A DNA stretch of 64,000 nucleotides from Atherinomorus stipes (lineage: Eukaryota > Chordata > Actinopteri > Atheriniformes > Atherinidae), in assembly GCA_023101725.1 (NCBI GenBank), contig JALJCO010001224.1, forward strand, positions 310,001-374,000. Reading direction: 5' to 3'. A program made the translations under genes and the position numbers. The notes under the pieces are model-generated. The model saw nothing but the letters and a program-made list of their open reading frames with translations, made no database searches and was not told the DNA's origin. How positions within the stretch are numbered: position 1 is the stretch's first letter; the number at the start of each line of letters is the position of its first letter. Shown here piece after piece: positions 24,745 to 37,617 of the stretch.

Positions 24745-27262
24745 GGGATAATCAATAGTGTTTTTTGACTGATATTCGATATTGTCCAATTCTTGATATC
24801 TAATATCCGATATAACTGTGAGGTTGTATCTCTATATTCTGTTCTAAGAGCAAAGATCCCAAAATAGCCTTAACTCAGCCGGAGGAGTTCATTTTGGACA
24901 TCTGGCTGTCTTATATCAGATGCTAGCAGGTCTTAGCCAACGTGTGGCTAATTACAATGTTTCTGACAACTTGGTAACTTAACCAACAACTTAAAACCAG
25001 ACATATTATAAGCAGCTTCAAAGCAAATCAGTCTGTAGCAGCAGCAGCTGCACCGTAGTCACATGACTCTGAAAGAAATGCAAATGAAACAAGACATTTT
25101 TACTAATAAAATCTCTTGCGAGACCTCTTTGTTCCGTTAAAAATCCCCCCCCCCAAAAAAAAAAACAAAAAAAAAACCTATATTTTCCAGTATCACATTT
25201 TAATGCCGATAGTGACTGTTGAAGACCCACAACGTAATTGTTCCAAATGAAAGAAAATGCGTTTCTGACTCGTTTTGATGGCACACCAACATTCATTATC
25301 CGCATTTTCCAGCTGTTGCTGCCCAGCGACGTTCCGAGGCTCAGAAACGGTATCATGTAACTTATGCATCCAGGACGGGGCTGTGAGGTTGCAGCCGACT
25401 ATTGGTTGCGCACCGTGACACGTACTAGCAAACAGATATGAACGCAGCCACTGTTTTGAATGCAGATCATGGCTGATTCGGCAAGGAAACATTACCGGAG
25501 GAAGAGAGGAAAAGAAAGAGAGGAAGGGACAGAACAAGAGTGATAAGTCTTTTACGAGTGAGCTGACAGTACTTAAAGGGGAACTCAGTAACTTTTTTAC
25601 CTCAATAAATGCTTTTTGGAATCCCCGTGGGGCTAAACAAAGTGTTTACGGAGCGATTCAATGTTTCCCCCCCTCCCGCCGGGGCCTCTGGCCTGCGAGC
25701 AGCTAAATACAACTTTGCCTGCGCCGACCCGAGCAGAACTTGCGACAACAGAAACCGCTGTACGGTACTCAGGTCCCCTATCTACCGAGCTGCTTCCAGC
25801 GCTGATTAGAACCAGACTACCAGCGCTAATTCGAAGAAAACATTTCTTTAGCTTCACACCACCTAAACACGGCTCCTGGCTCTCATAACCAACTCTTTGC
25901 TGGACCAGAGTGATTCACGTAGCTTGCGCTGCCTGGGCGCCGGGTGAAGCATCACTGCTTCAGGCTCAATAATCACTTGTCACGTCCGCAAAAAGTAAAT
26001 AAAAGTTTGTATTCTTACCTGCTACTCGCCAACACCAGTGAAAAATATAATCCACGGCATATTTACCCGCAAATCGCCGGTAAAACGTCCCGTTTCAGAA
26101 AATACAGGACTTTGCTTTGAGTAGAGGGAGATGCTGTGCTGCTACCAACGCAGCAAAGTAGCATCAACAAGCTAGAAAAAAGCTTAGAAATATATCCAGG
26201 GATCAAAATAGAAGAAAGACAGGTAGAGAAGCCGTCTGTGTGCTGTGGGGGTGTAAGGGGGGTTGAACACGACAGTGAAAGGGCGCCACTAGGGGGAGCC
26301 CCGAGCTGAAGTTACTGAGTTCTGCTTTAAGATGAAGATTGATGCTTCTTTAGCTGTCGATAGGAGGCGCGTCAATGAGGGAATTGCTTAAAGTTGCGTT
26401 GTGGGTCTTTATTACCAGTAGGCCGATAATATCGGATATGTGAATATTATCTCCGCAAAGACCAACTCTGATTAAGTGAAGCAGGAGGTAATTAGAGAAG
26501 TTTTTAGAGCAGGCAGTTCAGGTAAGGTCTCCAGAGTAGCCATTTCGGTACAGTTTGGTACCATCTGTCTTTTAGTCCCCCAGTGGGCTGTATGGACAAT
26601 TCCAATACTTTCTGAACTTAAGCCAGCTCCTTTATCTCCTGTCTTTCATTATTGGATGATTTGATTAATCCAGGTGTTTCTGACCTCAGTATCCACAATG
26701 ACAACGGCCACACACACCTGGTTTTATCAGTTTGTCCAGTAATGAACGACAGGAGACAAAGGAGCTGTCTTAAGTTTAGGAGGTAGTACTTGTGCGTATA
26801 GCCCACTGGGGAATGTCATATTTTCAATGGTTGGTTGTGTATTTCCCTGTAGTTTGTGGTTATGCTGCTGCTTCTTGCATAACTGCAGTGGTGTGATTGT
26901 TTACCATGCAGGTGTACTACGTTATTGTGTTAATGTGATAGTCATCAGTGGTGTGTGGTGCAAGATACAGGCAGGTATGTGGCGCATACCTACTTTATAA
27001 AGTCAGATTTGTGTTCATCTGCAATAAATCCCCTCTGATGTGCATCATTCAGCTGTATTGGCTGGTAGGTAGTTGTCAGAGAGGGTTTCAAAAAAAGGAA
27101 GAAATAGTAATAGCTTTATATCAAGTATTTTCCTAATTTTACACAAGGAATGAATATTCCATCATTTTCAGCATTAATATCTGTATCATATCGGCAATGA
27201 GAAGCAGAAAACTATCAGTTATCGTATCGGTTGAAATTTTTCATATCGTACATCACTAGACT
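24745..27262. mobile_element. Large DNA-transposon relic with a nested element
   Basis: Left part 'attcgatattgtccaattc' and right part 'ttttcatatcgtacatcac' resemble 'cgata'-rich fish transposon ends. The left 800 bp is matched in reverse orientation at about 53400-53805 ('gaactcctctagctgagtta', 'ggacatctggctgtc' type blocks). The element at 25573-26331 lies inside. Boundaries are approximate, and no transposase frame is seen. Confidence 0.4.
25573..26331. mobile_element. Terminal-inverted-repeat element, TTAAAGGGGAACTCAGTAAC type
   Basis: The left end ttaaaggggaactcagtaac is mirrored by gttactgagttctgctttaa at the right end (18 of 20 positions by eye). The body is more GC-rich than its surroundings and has chance frames on both strands. 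It ends near 'gggcgccactagggggag', common next to fish elements of this type. No transposase is present. Confidence 0.65.
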
Positions 27263-28353
27263 GAACCCCGCTTTGCTTCTGCTGTATTTATAATTGTGTT
27301 TGATCAATGAAAAATAAGAACTACAGCCTTTAGGACTGTAGACTGAGAAGTACTGTGTGATTCTAAGTATATAAATACTGTATGTGTAAGTTTAGGTTGT
27401 AGTGTAAATTTGTTTGGAGTTGTCAGTGAAAGGCACTAGAAAGCCTTACATAAACGCAGTCCATTTCCTACTTCCTTCCCTCCTCCTCTCAACACTTTCT
27501 CATCAGTTTTTAGTTTGGTAGATCCAGCTGCCCTTGATAGCCCTTTCAGCGTTTGATGGTGTGGCGTAGCCTTTGGCCCCTAGCTGTGTGTTTATGTACT
27601 TCTTGCACCTGCTTTTGCTTGACAAGTAACAGCACCACACACTATATTAAATTCATTCGCTTTGTCACTCGTTTACGCACACAAACACACAACCACACAT
27701 GGCTGGTTGTGTTACACACAAATGCACCTTACACACGTGAGACACACAGAATGCCATTGTTCCAGCTGACGAACTAACCAGCCCGTGCACTCACACTCTT
27801 CCTGTGCACCCCACATTTTTATAGTCCAACAGCTGGGCATAACATTGTCAAAAGCCCCCCCATGCAACAACCTCGCAACCCAGCAGGTGCACCGTGGCCT
27901 TTTGGACATCTACGTGGGCAAAGGGGATATGTTATAGTGATACCCCTGCTGCCATTTGTCAAAGAGCAGAGCAGAGGGAATGGCCCCCGTCGTGTTGCAG
28001 ACCGTCTTGGACTTACATCTCCATCTTTTCCAGACTCTAGGGAGCAGTCTGTTAGCGTGCAGGACCCACTCATCACTGCGGCGGTCATTCTTCTTTCAGT
28101 TCTGGGTTTTAAAAAGGCCAAATGGCTACTGGATCCGGATATCCATCCTGGTCTGGTCTGGTCTGGTTGAGGTTCATTGAGAAACACTCAATAATGTTGC
28201 CAAATATCTTGTGTGGAAAACATATAAAGTTCTGGATTATTTCCAGTGAGAGTAGCGAGCCCAGTTGAATGTAGTACCTGATGTAGTTTTCTTTCTTTCC
28301 CTCTAGTCCTTGATCACAAAAAATTATACAAAAATCTGACACATGCATAGTAG

Positions 28354-28592
28354 AAGTGGAAAAAAAATATCAGTACACTGAAATATAGGGGTATTTTATA
28401 TGCCGATATATCAATATTTAAAAACGTATCTATTTTACTATTAAAATCCTGTGAGATTTCGTAATAGAATGATGAAATCTCGCGAGATTTCGTTCGTAAA
28501 AAAGATCGATACCATGTTTTTGAATATCAGTATGATATCAGCATATGAAAATTGACAATATTTCAATGTATCTCATTTTTTTTCCACCCCTA
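28354..28592. mobile_element. Palindromic MITE of the TCTCGCGAGA family
   Basis: Left ggaaaaaaaatatcagtaca and right tttttttttccacccctaat are eroded mirror images. The centre carries an intact TCTCGCGAGA at 28478-28487. No coding capacity. Confidence 0.65.
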
Positions 28593-30294
28593 ATGCATAT
28601 ATGTAATATTTTGCCCCTCAAAAGATACTGATTTTCTTTTCTTTTTTTTATTTCTAACTGGATATGTTGTCTAAAATAGTCTCAAAAGTTAATTTTTTTT
28701 CACAAAACACAAAAGCTTTTTTCTTTAAAATTACATTTTTTATCTGAATAAGTATTTGACCCGCCGCTGTGCTTGGATTTTATAAGAACTTGTACACCTG
28801 TAATACTCAAATAGAAGTACATCTTTTAAAATGATATTGTGTTTAATTTTATCCAAAATAGTAAAAACAGTGAACCACCTGCCTCAACAAGACAGAGAGC
28901 TGTTGGGGAGGTAAGCAGCCGCAGCCTCAGAGGCTCTGCTGGACCTGCAGATATATTAAGTGTGTGGCAGAAAGACTGCAGGAAGGTTATTAACGTTACC
29001 ATCTTCCATCTGGGCTTATAGGGGGCCTCTCAGACAGCAGGTGAAGAGGTTGATTGGTAATTTGTCTGAGTGAGAGGAAGAGAAGGGAAGTCAGTGGTTA
29101 GGGATTCTAGCAATTTTCAGTAATTCCCATGGTTAAGTGTGGTATGTATGTATCTACTCAAATGCTGCCTTTATGAAATAAAAATTACATTTGAACTACA
29201 GTTAAAGTCTTCCCAAACCTCCTGGAGTAAGTCTCATCAGATGTTTCCTGTTGCACGGTGATGAGTAGGAATTTTTAGAGGTTTCCTCCCTCTACAACTG
29301 GTGCAGTTCGTGAAGATTTCTGGGGAGTCTTGATTGAGCAGCCATCTTCAGGACATTCCACATCATCTAGCACGGATTCAGGTCAGGACTTCTGAAGTTT
29401 GACCTTCGATTTCAGAGTAGTTGATCTTGTTTTTGCTTCGCCTGCCCGTGTGTGGATCGACGCGCTATCATAGTTGATTTCCACCTGACGTGCTTCGTTG
29501 TTTCTTACTTTTTGATGTTTGCTGAATGCCAGTTTCTTCCATTCATTTCATCCTACAATGTCCTACAATTATTCATACCCACCAATTAATTAATACGAAA
29601 AAAAAAAAATCTGTCAGGTGTTTTCTCTAATGTTCAAATGTGACAGGTATTTTGATCCACTATTCAACTGTTAAAGGATTCTGGCACACATATGCACAAC
29701 ACACCTGCGGTCAGACACACAGGTGAAGCAGCATCATCCAAGCTGCTTTGGTCAGAAATGATGAAATGATTATGGACACACTTTCAACAGCCTATAATCC
29801 ATCACAAAGAAAACAGAATGCATTCTCGGCTATATTATTAATATAAAGAAGTAATAAGGTTCATTGTTTTATGAGTTTCACTTGATAGAGCCTGTAACCT
29901 TGATTCCTATTACCAGCACCTAGCTAATTACCAATTAGCCTAACTGACCAAAACTACACTAAAAGGTTTTTTTTAATTCCATCAACTAAAACTAGAATAA
30001 AACTATCAGATACAGAAATGACTAAAATGTGACTAAGCATTTTTGCTGCCAGAAGCAACACTGGCGATATGTCGGTATATCATTATTTTGTCACACCCCC
30101 TAGACCTTGATAAGAGGAATTCTCCGAGTCAAACCTACAATTTCACCTCCTTAACTGGAAGAGTTGAAGTACATTTAGAAGTAATTAGCACAAATATAAA
30201 AAGTCCTTCGCTTTGATAACTTGTCTATGTTGTTTTGTGTTTTAGGTTATAGTATTATTCACATATGAAATTATCTGCATGCATAAAAATGCAT

Positions 30295-30610
30295 GTTTGT
30301 AATTTTGCGAGGGGGTGCATGATAATTATTGGGCCGATAACAGGAAATTATGTCATTCTGATAAGTCTGATATCATTACGACTTGTTTGGATAACATATT
30401 ATTATAGAGATATTGCGACTGGGGAAAGCAGAAGTTGAAAATCCCGGTTTTATGCTTGAAAAGTTTTTTGGTTTTGCTAATAGTTTTGATGTCATGTTTA
30501 GGTATATATGTGTGTTACCAGTTATCGGTTATCAGTTATCTGTATCAGCCTTTAGGAGCTGAAATTTATCGGTTATTGGTATCAGTTTTAAAAAGAAGGT
30601 TATCACGCTG
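30295..30610. repeat. DNA-transposon relic related to 38360-39205
   Basis: Shares 'ggccgataacaggaaat', 'ttctgataagtctgatatca' and 'gatgtcatgtttaggtat' type segments, in the same order, with 38360-39205. Ends in 'aaggttatcacgc', matching the 'aaggttatcgtgcatccct' end of the other copy. This copy lacks the nested MITE found there. Confidence 0.5.
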
Positions 30611-31269
30611 AAGTTTTGCTGAAACTTTATTTAACAGATGTCAGAAATTAGAGGTGTCTTGGGAACAAAACAGGTTTAGTAGTTAAATGATGAGAAATTT
30701 AATCAGATCAGAGAATAAACGGATGAAATGGAGATTAAAAACAAGTAAAATGGATTTTTCTGTCTGATTCAGAGATTTACTAAACGTTCCTTTACAGTCT
30801 GATGCAGCAGTTCTAATCTGTACCTGTTCTAGTCCAGGTCTTTCCCTCCTGTAGGGAAGAAATCCCTGATGTCAGCTCTGCTTGTTTAATTTGTTCTAAA
30901 TCAACTTTCATGTTTTCTTTAGATATGTGGGGGGAAAAGAGCTGAAAACTGACTGAGGAAGAGTGCTGTGAACACTTGTCAGAAATAAATAGGTATTTCT
31001 GTAACACAAGATTTTTTTAGAGAAAGATCTGTGAAGCTTGTTGGAAGAGGTGACGTAAGAATTCGGTGTTATTTCCTCACTGAAGGAATGTGGCGAGAGA
31101 TGGATGGATCTTCCCTCTCCTCTCTCAGCAGGCGGTTTGGCTCAGAACCTCCTTAACTTAATAATATTTTTATTCATCATCCAGCTAGTTTTCTCCCTCC
31201 TTTATGTGCTTTAAATGGCCTCAAAATTACTGACAAATCATTATTTTGAGTTGGTAGTGCCTCCTTTCA

Positions 31270-31585
31270 CATTCGCACCCACACACACACACACACACAC
31301 CTGTTCTTGTACAGCTATCTTAGTGAGGACAATCATTGACACAACGCATTCCATAGCCCCATACCCTAACCCTAACACCCATAACTGATTGCCTAAACCT
31401 AACCCTTGCCCTAACCCTAACCAAAACCCTATTGTGACCTAAACTTTAAAACTTTATCTTGACCCTCAAAAATGGGTTTTTCTCAGGCTTTTTTGTGAGG
31501 ACCGGCCAAAATGTCCTCACTTTGTTGGTAAAACACACAAAATTGTCCTCATGTTGATGGCTGAACAAATACACATCCACCCACA
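31270..31585. repeat. Teleost 'gtgaggaca' repeat with CA runs and telomere-like CCCTAA units
   Basis: CA runs flank the segment (31273-31299 and 31582-31600). Inside are 'ccctaaccctaac' units (about 31367-31425), then 'aaaatgggtttttctcaggc', 'tgtgaggaccggcc' and 'aatgtcctcac'. This order is typical of a dispersed repeat known widely in fish introns. The CCCTAA units are degenerate and short, so they are part of this repeat and not a telomere. Confidence 0.6.
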
Positions 31586-32065
31586 CACACACACACACAC
31601 AGTCTGTGGGAATTTGGAAATAGTTTCATTTGAAAATATGGAGGCCAGAAGATTTCTCCACATTAGGATGCCATTAGACAAGTGAAGTGAAGGAACCTTG
31701 GCTCCTGCAAGAGTTTTTAGTTGACAGGAGCCTGGATACAGGAGTAATGTTATTGTTTTGGGCTACGTATCTTTTATATAAACCTTTTTTCCAAACTTCC
31801 AATGATACTTACTCAGTTTTACTAATTTTCCACCCAAAGAACAGGTGCAAATGAAAATTATGAATCTGTTTTTTTGCTGAATGGTTAACTTATCTTTCCA
31901 AGGTCAAAGTGCTTCATGTTTTGCAAAATAACTTGTATTTGTTGTATCTAAGATCAGCCGGTTGGTCAACATGATTTAAATATTGTTGAAGTCTTTAACA
32001 AAGCCACAGAACCTGCCGGAGTTCATATTCCCTCTTTTTTTCTTTCCCCCTTTTTTTTTTATTAG

Positions 32066-32200
32066 GTGTGAAGTATCCAGGCCCGTCACCGACTCTGGAA
32101 GGCTTGGTCCAAAACGTGGAGCTGAAGTTCTGCAGCCGTGCGATGGTGAAATGTGCCTCGGGAACTGTGGGAGCTGTAAAAGTGTGCGCCAGGACCCCAG
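32066..32200 (+). CDS. bltp1: Exon C of BLTP1-like gene (internal coding exon)
   Basis: Internal coding exon of 135 nt (45 codons), phase 1 in and phase 1 out. The acceptor is attag after an unusually long T-run (32025-32060); the donor CCCAG|gtgtgt is weaker than average. The G left by exon B plus GT gives Gly, then the frame reads VKYPGPSPTLEGLVQNVELK and continues FCSRAMVKCASGTVGAV. The regular alternation in LVQNVELKFC and SGTVGAVKVCA suggests paired beta-strands, fitting a lipid-bridge groove or its C-terminal beta-rich part. Because the length is divisible by three, skipping it would keep the frame. The identification as BLTP1 is from memory of the family. Confidence 0.85.
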
Positions 32201-33608
32201 GTGTGTACAGCTGTGCCCTGTTAAAACTTTACTGCCTGTGTAGGAGGGAAAGAGTGAGACAGACTAGACTCTTCTTTTACTTTCTTTAACTCATACTTTT
32301 ACACACTCCACTTTGTCTCTGTCTTTCTTTCTCCTGCTCAGTCTTTATCTTGATTTCTCTCCAGCTATGTGATTCAGCTGCTGTTTTCTCCTGAGGCGCT
32401 GTCGTTGGGCTTTGGCCACGTCTTTGATGGCAAGGATGTTATTAAGCCACTGTCATAGCAAAAAGTTCACCAGGTCAAAATGCACTCATGATGCTGAGCA
32501 CATTAGATGTACTGCAGCTGTCATTATGGAAACACAAAGAAAAAAAGCATGTGCAATCCATTTTCCTGATTCAAAATTAACATCTCTCTGAAATTTGTAG
32601 AATAATGTCCATATGAGGAGTTTGTTCTGAGGTCACCACTGTAAATGGGGACAGCAGATGACAGTTTGTCAGTAAGGCTGTTGCTCGCTGACGTTTACAG
32701 TTAAATTTCCTTTGTTTAATGAACTTGTCATATCGATTATTCAGTGAAAAATTGAATGAAAAATTGCTGCGAAAGATTGCCGTTTGCTGTTTTCATGTCA
32801 CAGAACATGGCCTTATTAATGAAGCCTGTCCATATAATGTCTCTTTACATTATTGTGGAGTTTGTGGTCATACGGTCTTCTTTACACCCATCTGACTCGG
32901 TGGTGTGCTCTAGTTTATTCTAGTGGATATACTCTGCAAAAAAGAGGCAACAATTCCACTCTTTCAGTTGCTTATATTATATGACACAAGGGATCGACCA
33001 ATGCAGATGTTCTAGGGCTGATACCGAACACAATATTTTCTCATCAGCCTCAGCCGATGCAACATGCCGATATTTGGGGCCGATACTGCATTTGAGTCTC
33101 AAATTAATTTAATGAAGGGTACAATGAAAAGTAATTTTACAACTCTTTGATATAAAAGAAAGAACAAAACACTTTTAAATATACAAAAAAGAAACAGTGC
33201 CCTTGTAAACAAATATGAAATAGAAACATTAAACTTGTAATAGATGTATACATATTTAAAAAGTCTGTAGTTTAGGGCATATCTGTGTATCATGCAATGA
33301 TGCAAAAACTCTGGTAGAATTGATCATTCTGATGAAGGTATACACACATTAACAGTGTGGCAAGGTTAAAATACTCAACACAGCATCATTTGGAATTAAA
33401 CCTTATTCTAGTTGTGGTGATGCTGGAAAATGCCATTTTCATGGCTCTGTTTTGATTACGAAGACCTTAATCAGATTAATATTTGTTTATCCATGTTAAT
33501 ATTTTTATTTTGATGCTTTCTGTTGACCTGTTTCATGTGCTTTTAATATATTTTGGTTTGATTTATCCACTTTGATTCAGTCTAAAGGAAGCTTCAATGC
33601 CAATTTTG

Positions 33609-34412
33609 TAGGGATGCACGATATTGGAATTTTGACCGATATCCGATATGCCTATATTTTAAAACTCATGTGGCCGAAAACCAATATCGATACCGATATC
33701 AAAGATGAAAAAATACACAGTCATTACAAATAGCGGTTTTGTTGTCTATTTCCAACACTTTGAAAAATAGGGGTGGGAAAAAATATTTCTACCCTGGAAA
33801 ATTGCAATATTTTCATATGCCGATATCAAATTGACATTTAAAAACACAGTGTTAATCTTCTTTACCCACCAAATCTTACGAGATTTCATAGTTCTGCTAC
33901 AAAATCTCATATTTTGTGAATTCTCACGAGATTTTGTAACAGAACAATTAAATATCGCAAGATTTCATTTGTAAAAGAGACCGATACTGCATTTTTCAAT
34001 GTCATTATGATATCAGCATATGAAAATATTGTGAAATTTTTGTGAATTCTTGCGAAATTTTGTAACAAAACGATAAAATTTGCAAGATTTTGTTGTGAAA
34101 TTGATTGATACCGCGTTTTTGAACGTTAATATGATATCAGCACATGAAAATATTGCGATATTTCAGTGTATTGATATTTTTCCCACCCCTAGTCTTTAGA
34201 AGTTTTAAAGTCTGTAAAAAAAAAAAAAAAGAAGTTTTTGAAGAGGAAGTTTTTTTATTTTTTTTATTTATTTATTTTCTTTTTTTTTTAGACTTTAGAA
34301 ACAGTGGGCTGATCGGTTAAATATCGGTGGGGTGGCTGATGTCCGATAGTCAGTTTTAAGGCCAATATGGGCCTCAAAACTGATAGGGGGCCGATTATAT
34401 CATTCATCCCTA
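33609..34412. mobile_element. Composite hAT-type element, copy 1, exact 8-bp target duplication
   Basis: Starts TAGGGATGCACGATATTGG and ends TATCATTCATCCCTA. It is flanked by the exact direct repeat CAATTTTG at 33601-33608 and 34413-34420. A palindromic MITE (33768-34191, TAGGGGTGGGAAAAA ... TTCCCACCCCTA) sits inside it. Copy 2 at 41433-42175 has the same inner element at the same place. No transposase frame, so movement needed an enzyme from elsewhere. Confidence 0.85.
33768..34191. mobile_element. Palindromic MITE nested in the composite element
   Basis: Termini TAGGGGTGGGAAAAAA and TTTTTCCCACCCCTA are inverted repeats. The body is built of inverted 'catatgccgatatcaaattg'/'atgatatcagcatatgaaaa' arms and several CpG-decayed TCTCGCGAGA-like units (for example 'atattttgtgaattctcacg'). 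Confidence 0.75.
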
Positions 34413-34560
34413 CAATTTTGCTGTGATATGAATAAGATCCACAAACTTGTGTTGCCCTACAAGGGTAATGACGATAAAGCTTTCAGGACCAGTGTCAGAG
34501 TATCTCAGTTGATATTGGATGCTACAAATGAACGCTGATTACTCAACTTGTGTCTTTCAG

Positions 34561-34740
34561 GTTCAGGAGAAGGGACGAAGGAGAAGCTGGTTCCTTTGAT
34601 TCAGGGCCCGTCTGACACCAGAGAACTCCACATGAGCCGCTGGCTTAATGAGATCCGTAAGCCTGAATCTTTGCTGGCCCCGGACCTGCTGGCGTTTTCC
34701 GTTCAAGTCCCACAGCAAGGAGACGATTGCAGGAACTCAG
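34561..34740 (+). CDS. bltp1: Exon D of BLTP1-like gene (internal coding exon)
   Basis: Internal coding exon of 180 nt (60 codons), phase 1 in and phase 1 out. Acceptor tgtgtctttcag ends at 34560; donor AACTCAG|gtagag starts at 34741. The frame reads GSGEGTKEKLVPLIQGPSD, then a charged stretch around SRWLNEIRKPESLLAPDLLA, then FSVQVPQQ and a polar end. KLVPLIQGPSDT and RKPESLLAPDL are the segments I most associate with BLTP1/KIAA1109 and consider the best support for the gene name. LLAFSVQVP looks like a beta-strand. Its length also preserves the frame if skipped. Open reading continues about 200 nt into the intron, which is chance. Confidence 0.87.
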
Positions 34741-36703
34741 GTAGAGAGGTTTTAATACAGTCATTTGAGCTTCTCCTCTTTCCTTCTTCATCTCCTCCTC
34801 TTCTTCCTCAGGTACATTTCTCCCTTTTTATTGCTTCTTTTAAACAACATTGCTCCCAGTTCATCATCATCATCAACCTGTTATCTTTTAGTCACCATCC
34901 TGCAATAATGTATGTTCATAAACTAATTTTCTGCTTGTGATGTTTGGATCCATCACATGAACTGATGGTCAATATTCAGTCTCAGCCAATGAAGATGTAA
35001 TAATTAGGTCATTATTTCTTTACGTACGTGATGACATACCTCATTTGTTTCGTGAAGATTATAAGGGTATTTCACTCCACTATCCTAAAACCTGGCTCAG
35101 CAGTTGGTCTTTGGACTTGACTGGGACGGAAAACCTCTGTAGGATTGCTGTCGACGGCTGATATCAGGTTGCAGTTTGTGATTGCATCTTCTCGTGCATG
35201 TGTGTGGGTGTATGCACGAGTGTTTATAGGAGGGTGTGGGATTATTCAGTAGCCCTTCCAAAAGACCTAAAATCTTACGTACCTAAGTTCAAAGTGCTGC
35301 AATCCTTGATTTAGTAAGTCAGTAAACGACAGCTCAGCTCATCTGCTATATTTGTAGCAGTAGCCAGCTATTCCCTTAATCCATACAGGGCCTCCGGTCA
35401 TGGTATCTTTTATAATTGAGGCTATGAATAACAGCTTGTCATCAATAAGTTCTCCTCTACACCTGCAACTGCAGCTAGTTACAGAGGCAGACCTATGTGG
35501 CTCCCAGGGAGGATTGATGGCTCTGGAAGAAGAGAAACTTGACAGTGTCTCTTATGTCAGGGTCTTAAATTGCTCCCAACGGCTCGTAGAAGATGATTCT
35601 CTCCAAATACGTTCTGGCCCGTTATCCTGCAGCTCCTTCCCACCCAACAGCAGACACATGAGAAATGCAGGGTGACCATGTAAAACAATACACTCCAAGT
35701 ATTTGTTGTCAGAGATGTCCTCAGCATCACAACTCTACATCACTTTTTATACCGGACTTTAGAGATTCCTTTTCTAAAACCTCAGTGCGGGCCCTGAATC
35801 ATATCAGGACCCTGGGTCTTAAACATGTCAGGGATGAGATGTATATAGAGCTAGACCTGGACGGCTGCAGACTGAGAGAGGATGATGCAGCTGTAGTTTA
35901 AGGTAGTGAGTCGCTTGTCAAGATAAGTGGGTTTTAGAGACGAAGGGATGTAGGAGGTCACGTCTAAGCAGACATTCCACAGGTGTGTGAATTTCACTTC
36001 ATTACTACATTAATCTTACAGTGAACTGAGTGTGAAGACACTATAGTTAAAATATTGAGCAGGAAAAAGCTCATATTTCACGGTTTGATTGCTACTAGGA
36101 CAGCCACTGTATACATTTCCTAATAAGTGGATTTTAAAGCAGTGTTGTGTTTCTGACACGGCTTCCTCTACTGTTTACAGCTGTGCAGACGCAGGTAGAT
36201 CATCGTAGGAACTGCTTAGCTCACAGCCTCAGACTCACATTACTTTGATTTCCAGAGCATATTATTTCAGCAGAGTAATGGCTCGTAAAGTCGTACATAT
36301 TTTTGAAAATTAAAACCTGATATAAACACGAAGCAGAAACCTCCCTCTAGAAAGAACCAGAGGGGGAAAGGAAAAAGAAGATGAAGGTGAAAAGAAGCTG
36401 GAGGCTGACTCCCAGAAGCATGGGATATATCCCCAGCAGATGTGGAGCAGCGTAGGCCTGCAATGCTTCTCATCAATGACTCTCTTCCTTTTCTTTTTTC
36501 CTCCACTCTGTTTAATGTTCTGTTTTTTGCTTCTTTTCTTTCTCTTTCTGTCAGCTTTTCTCCGTTTTCTACTTAAATATTCTCTTTGTTCCTCACCGTG
36601 CATGTTTCCTGTAGCTATTTTGTTTTTTCTGATAGAAAAATCCAAGTAGAATTTTTAAGGGTGCACGCTAACTACGCTGTAAATTTGAAAAAGTTGGCTT
36701 TAC

Positions 36704-37255
36704 TTTAAAGGTACAGTATGTAAGATATACTGACATTTAGTGTTAAGATGGGTATCTAAAAGAAAAGATGTTTTCTGTCAAATGACTTCATATTCCAAGC
36801 ACTATTGTGAATGTATGGTGGCCGTTACAGGCCAAAATTCTCCCATACATGAAGATGTTTTCATCTGTGAGTGGATCTTGTGGTCTCAGGTGTAGCTGTG
36901 ATTGTACTACGAATAACTGTTTTTAAAAAAATGTCTTTTAAAGTAGTACTGATCCCAAACAGCACTGTAATTCCTATCAAACAGAGCTGGTACAACAGTT
37001 TTATAGTTCAGAGGATTCTCACTTCACACACATTGTTTTGTCCATTAAGGGACACTGTTGTAAAAATGGTGGAACAAATATGGCAGCCTCCATATGTGCA
37101 CCGCCCAGAAAGTAGTAAATGACTCATTCGAAGAAAATAAGCTTCCATCAGCTATTCTAGTGCAGGGATTACACATCAATAGAAACATAGTTTTAAATCG
37201 TATATCACATTTTTCTGCCATTGAACTTTGATTTTTTACATACTGTACCTTTAAA
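36704..37255. mobile_element. Non-autonomous TIR element, TTTAAAGGTACAGTATGTA type, copy 1
   Basis: Left TTTAAAGGTACAGTATGTA and right TACATACTGTACCTTTAAA are nearly perfect inverted repeats. The interior shares long blocks with 47962-48480, such as 'catattccaagcact', 'aatgtatggtggccgtta' and 'atggcagcctccat'. No transposase. Confidence 0.8.
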
Positions 37256-37617
37256 AAAAATACGCAAACTTGCTGCCTTAGGAAAATTAAGTATTCAGTA
37301 ATAGGAATGATTAAATAGAATCAACAAGAATGGTTTAAGTTTGTAGAACTTTTTTGAACTTGATAAATCTGATTACTTTGTGAATAAATTTCACATAAAT
37401 CAGATGAGATACTTGACACAAACTTCATTTTATTCTGTACCAAAAAATAATATACACTGCATTGTGTGTGTGTGTGTTATATATATATATATATATATAT
37501 ATTTACTATATTAGTGAAACGCCATTTTTCCTGCAAAACAAGTTACCCATGGGTACAAATAAATACACCTTGACCTTGAATCCCAATTCGTGTCAATTAA
37601 GAAATTCGTTCTATGCA

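Larger units (their letters stand above)
4065..32065 (+). other. Intron B-C (28 kb)
   Basis: Bounded by gtaagc at 4065 and tttttttattag ending at 32065. No internal exon with matching phase was found. It holds the listed transposon relics. Low-repeat parts include 4800-8140 (AT-rich, nothing recognised), 9000-11200, 12380-13830, 16560-17400, 19020-21060, 23100-24740, 27260-28350 and 28900-30300. The phase-1 ends of exons B and C join cleanly, so a skipped exon would need a length divisible by three. Confidence 0.75.
32201..34560 (+). other. Intron C-D
   Basis: 2.36 kb between gtgtgt and cttgtgtctttcag. It holds a truncated relic of the GGGATCGACCGAT family (about 32990-33300) and the complete composite hAT element at 33609-34412. 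The 32280-32980 part shows nothing recognised. Confidence 0.85.

Noticed and set aside
27553..28187. Several overlapping frames around 27.5-28.2 kb
   Set aside because: Frames occur on both strands with no splice pair, recognisable domain or shared phase; best explained by local lack of stop codons.
31366..31425. CCCTAA-like units resembling an interstitial telomere
   Set aside because: Short, degenerate and embedded in a dispersed fish 'gtgaggaca' repeat, so not evidence of telomere fusion.
34741..34940. Open frame continuing past exon D
   Set aside because: A consensus-like donor ends the coding part at 34740; the downstream reading is low-complexity pyrimidine sequence.
36267..36649. Overlapping frames on both strands with Lys/Arg-rich or Phe-rich translations
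   Set aside because: They come from a long pyrimidine-rich tract (36480-36560), not from a protein-coding signal.
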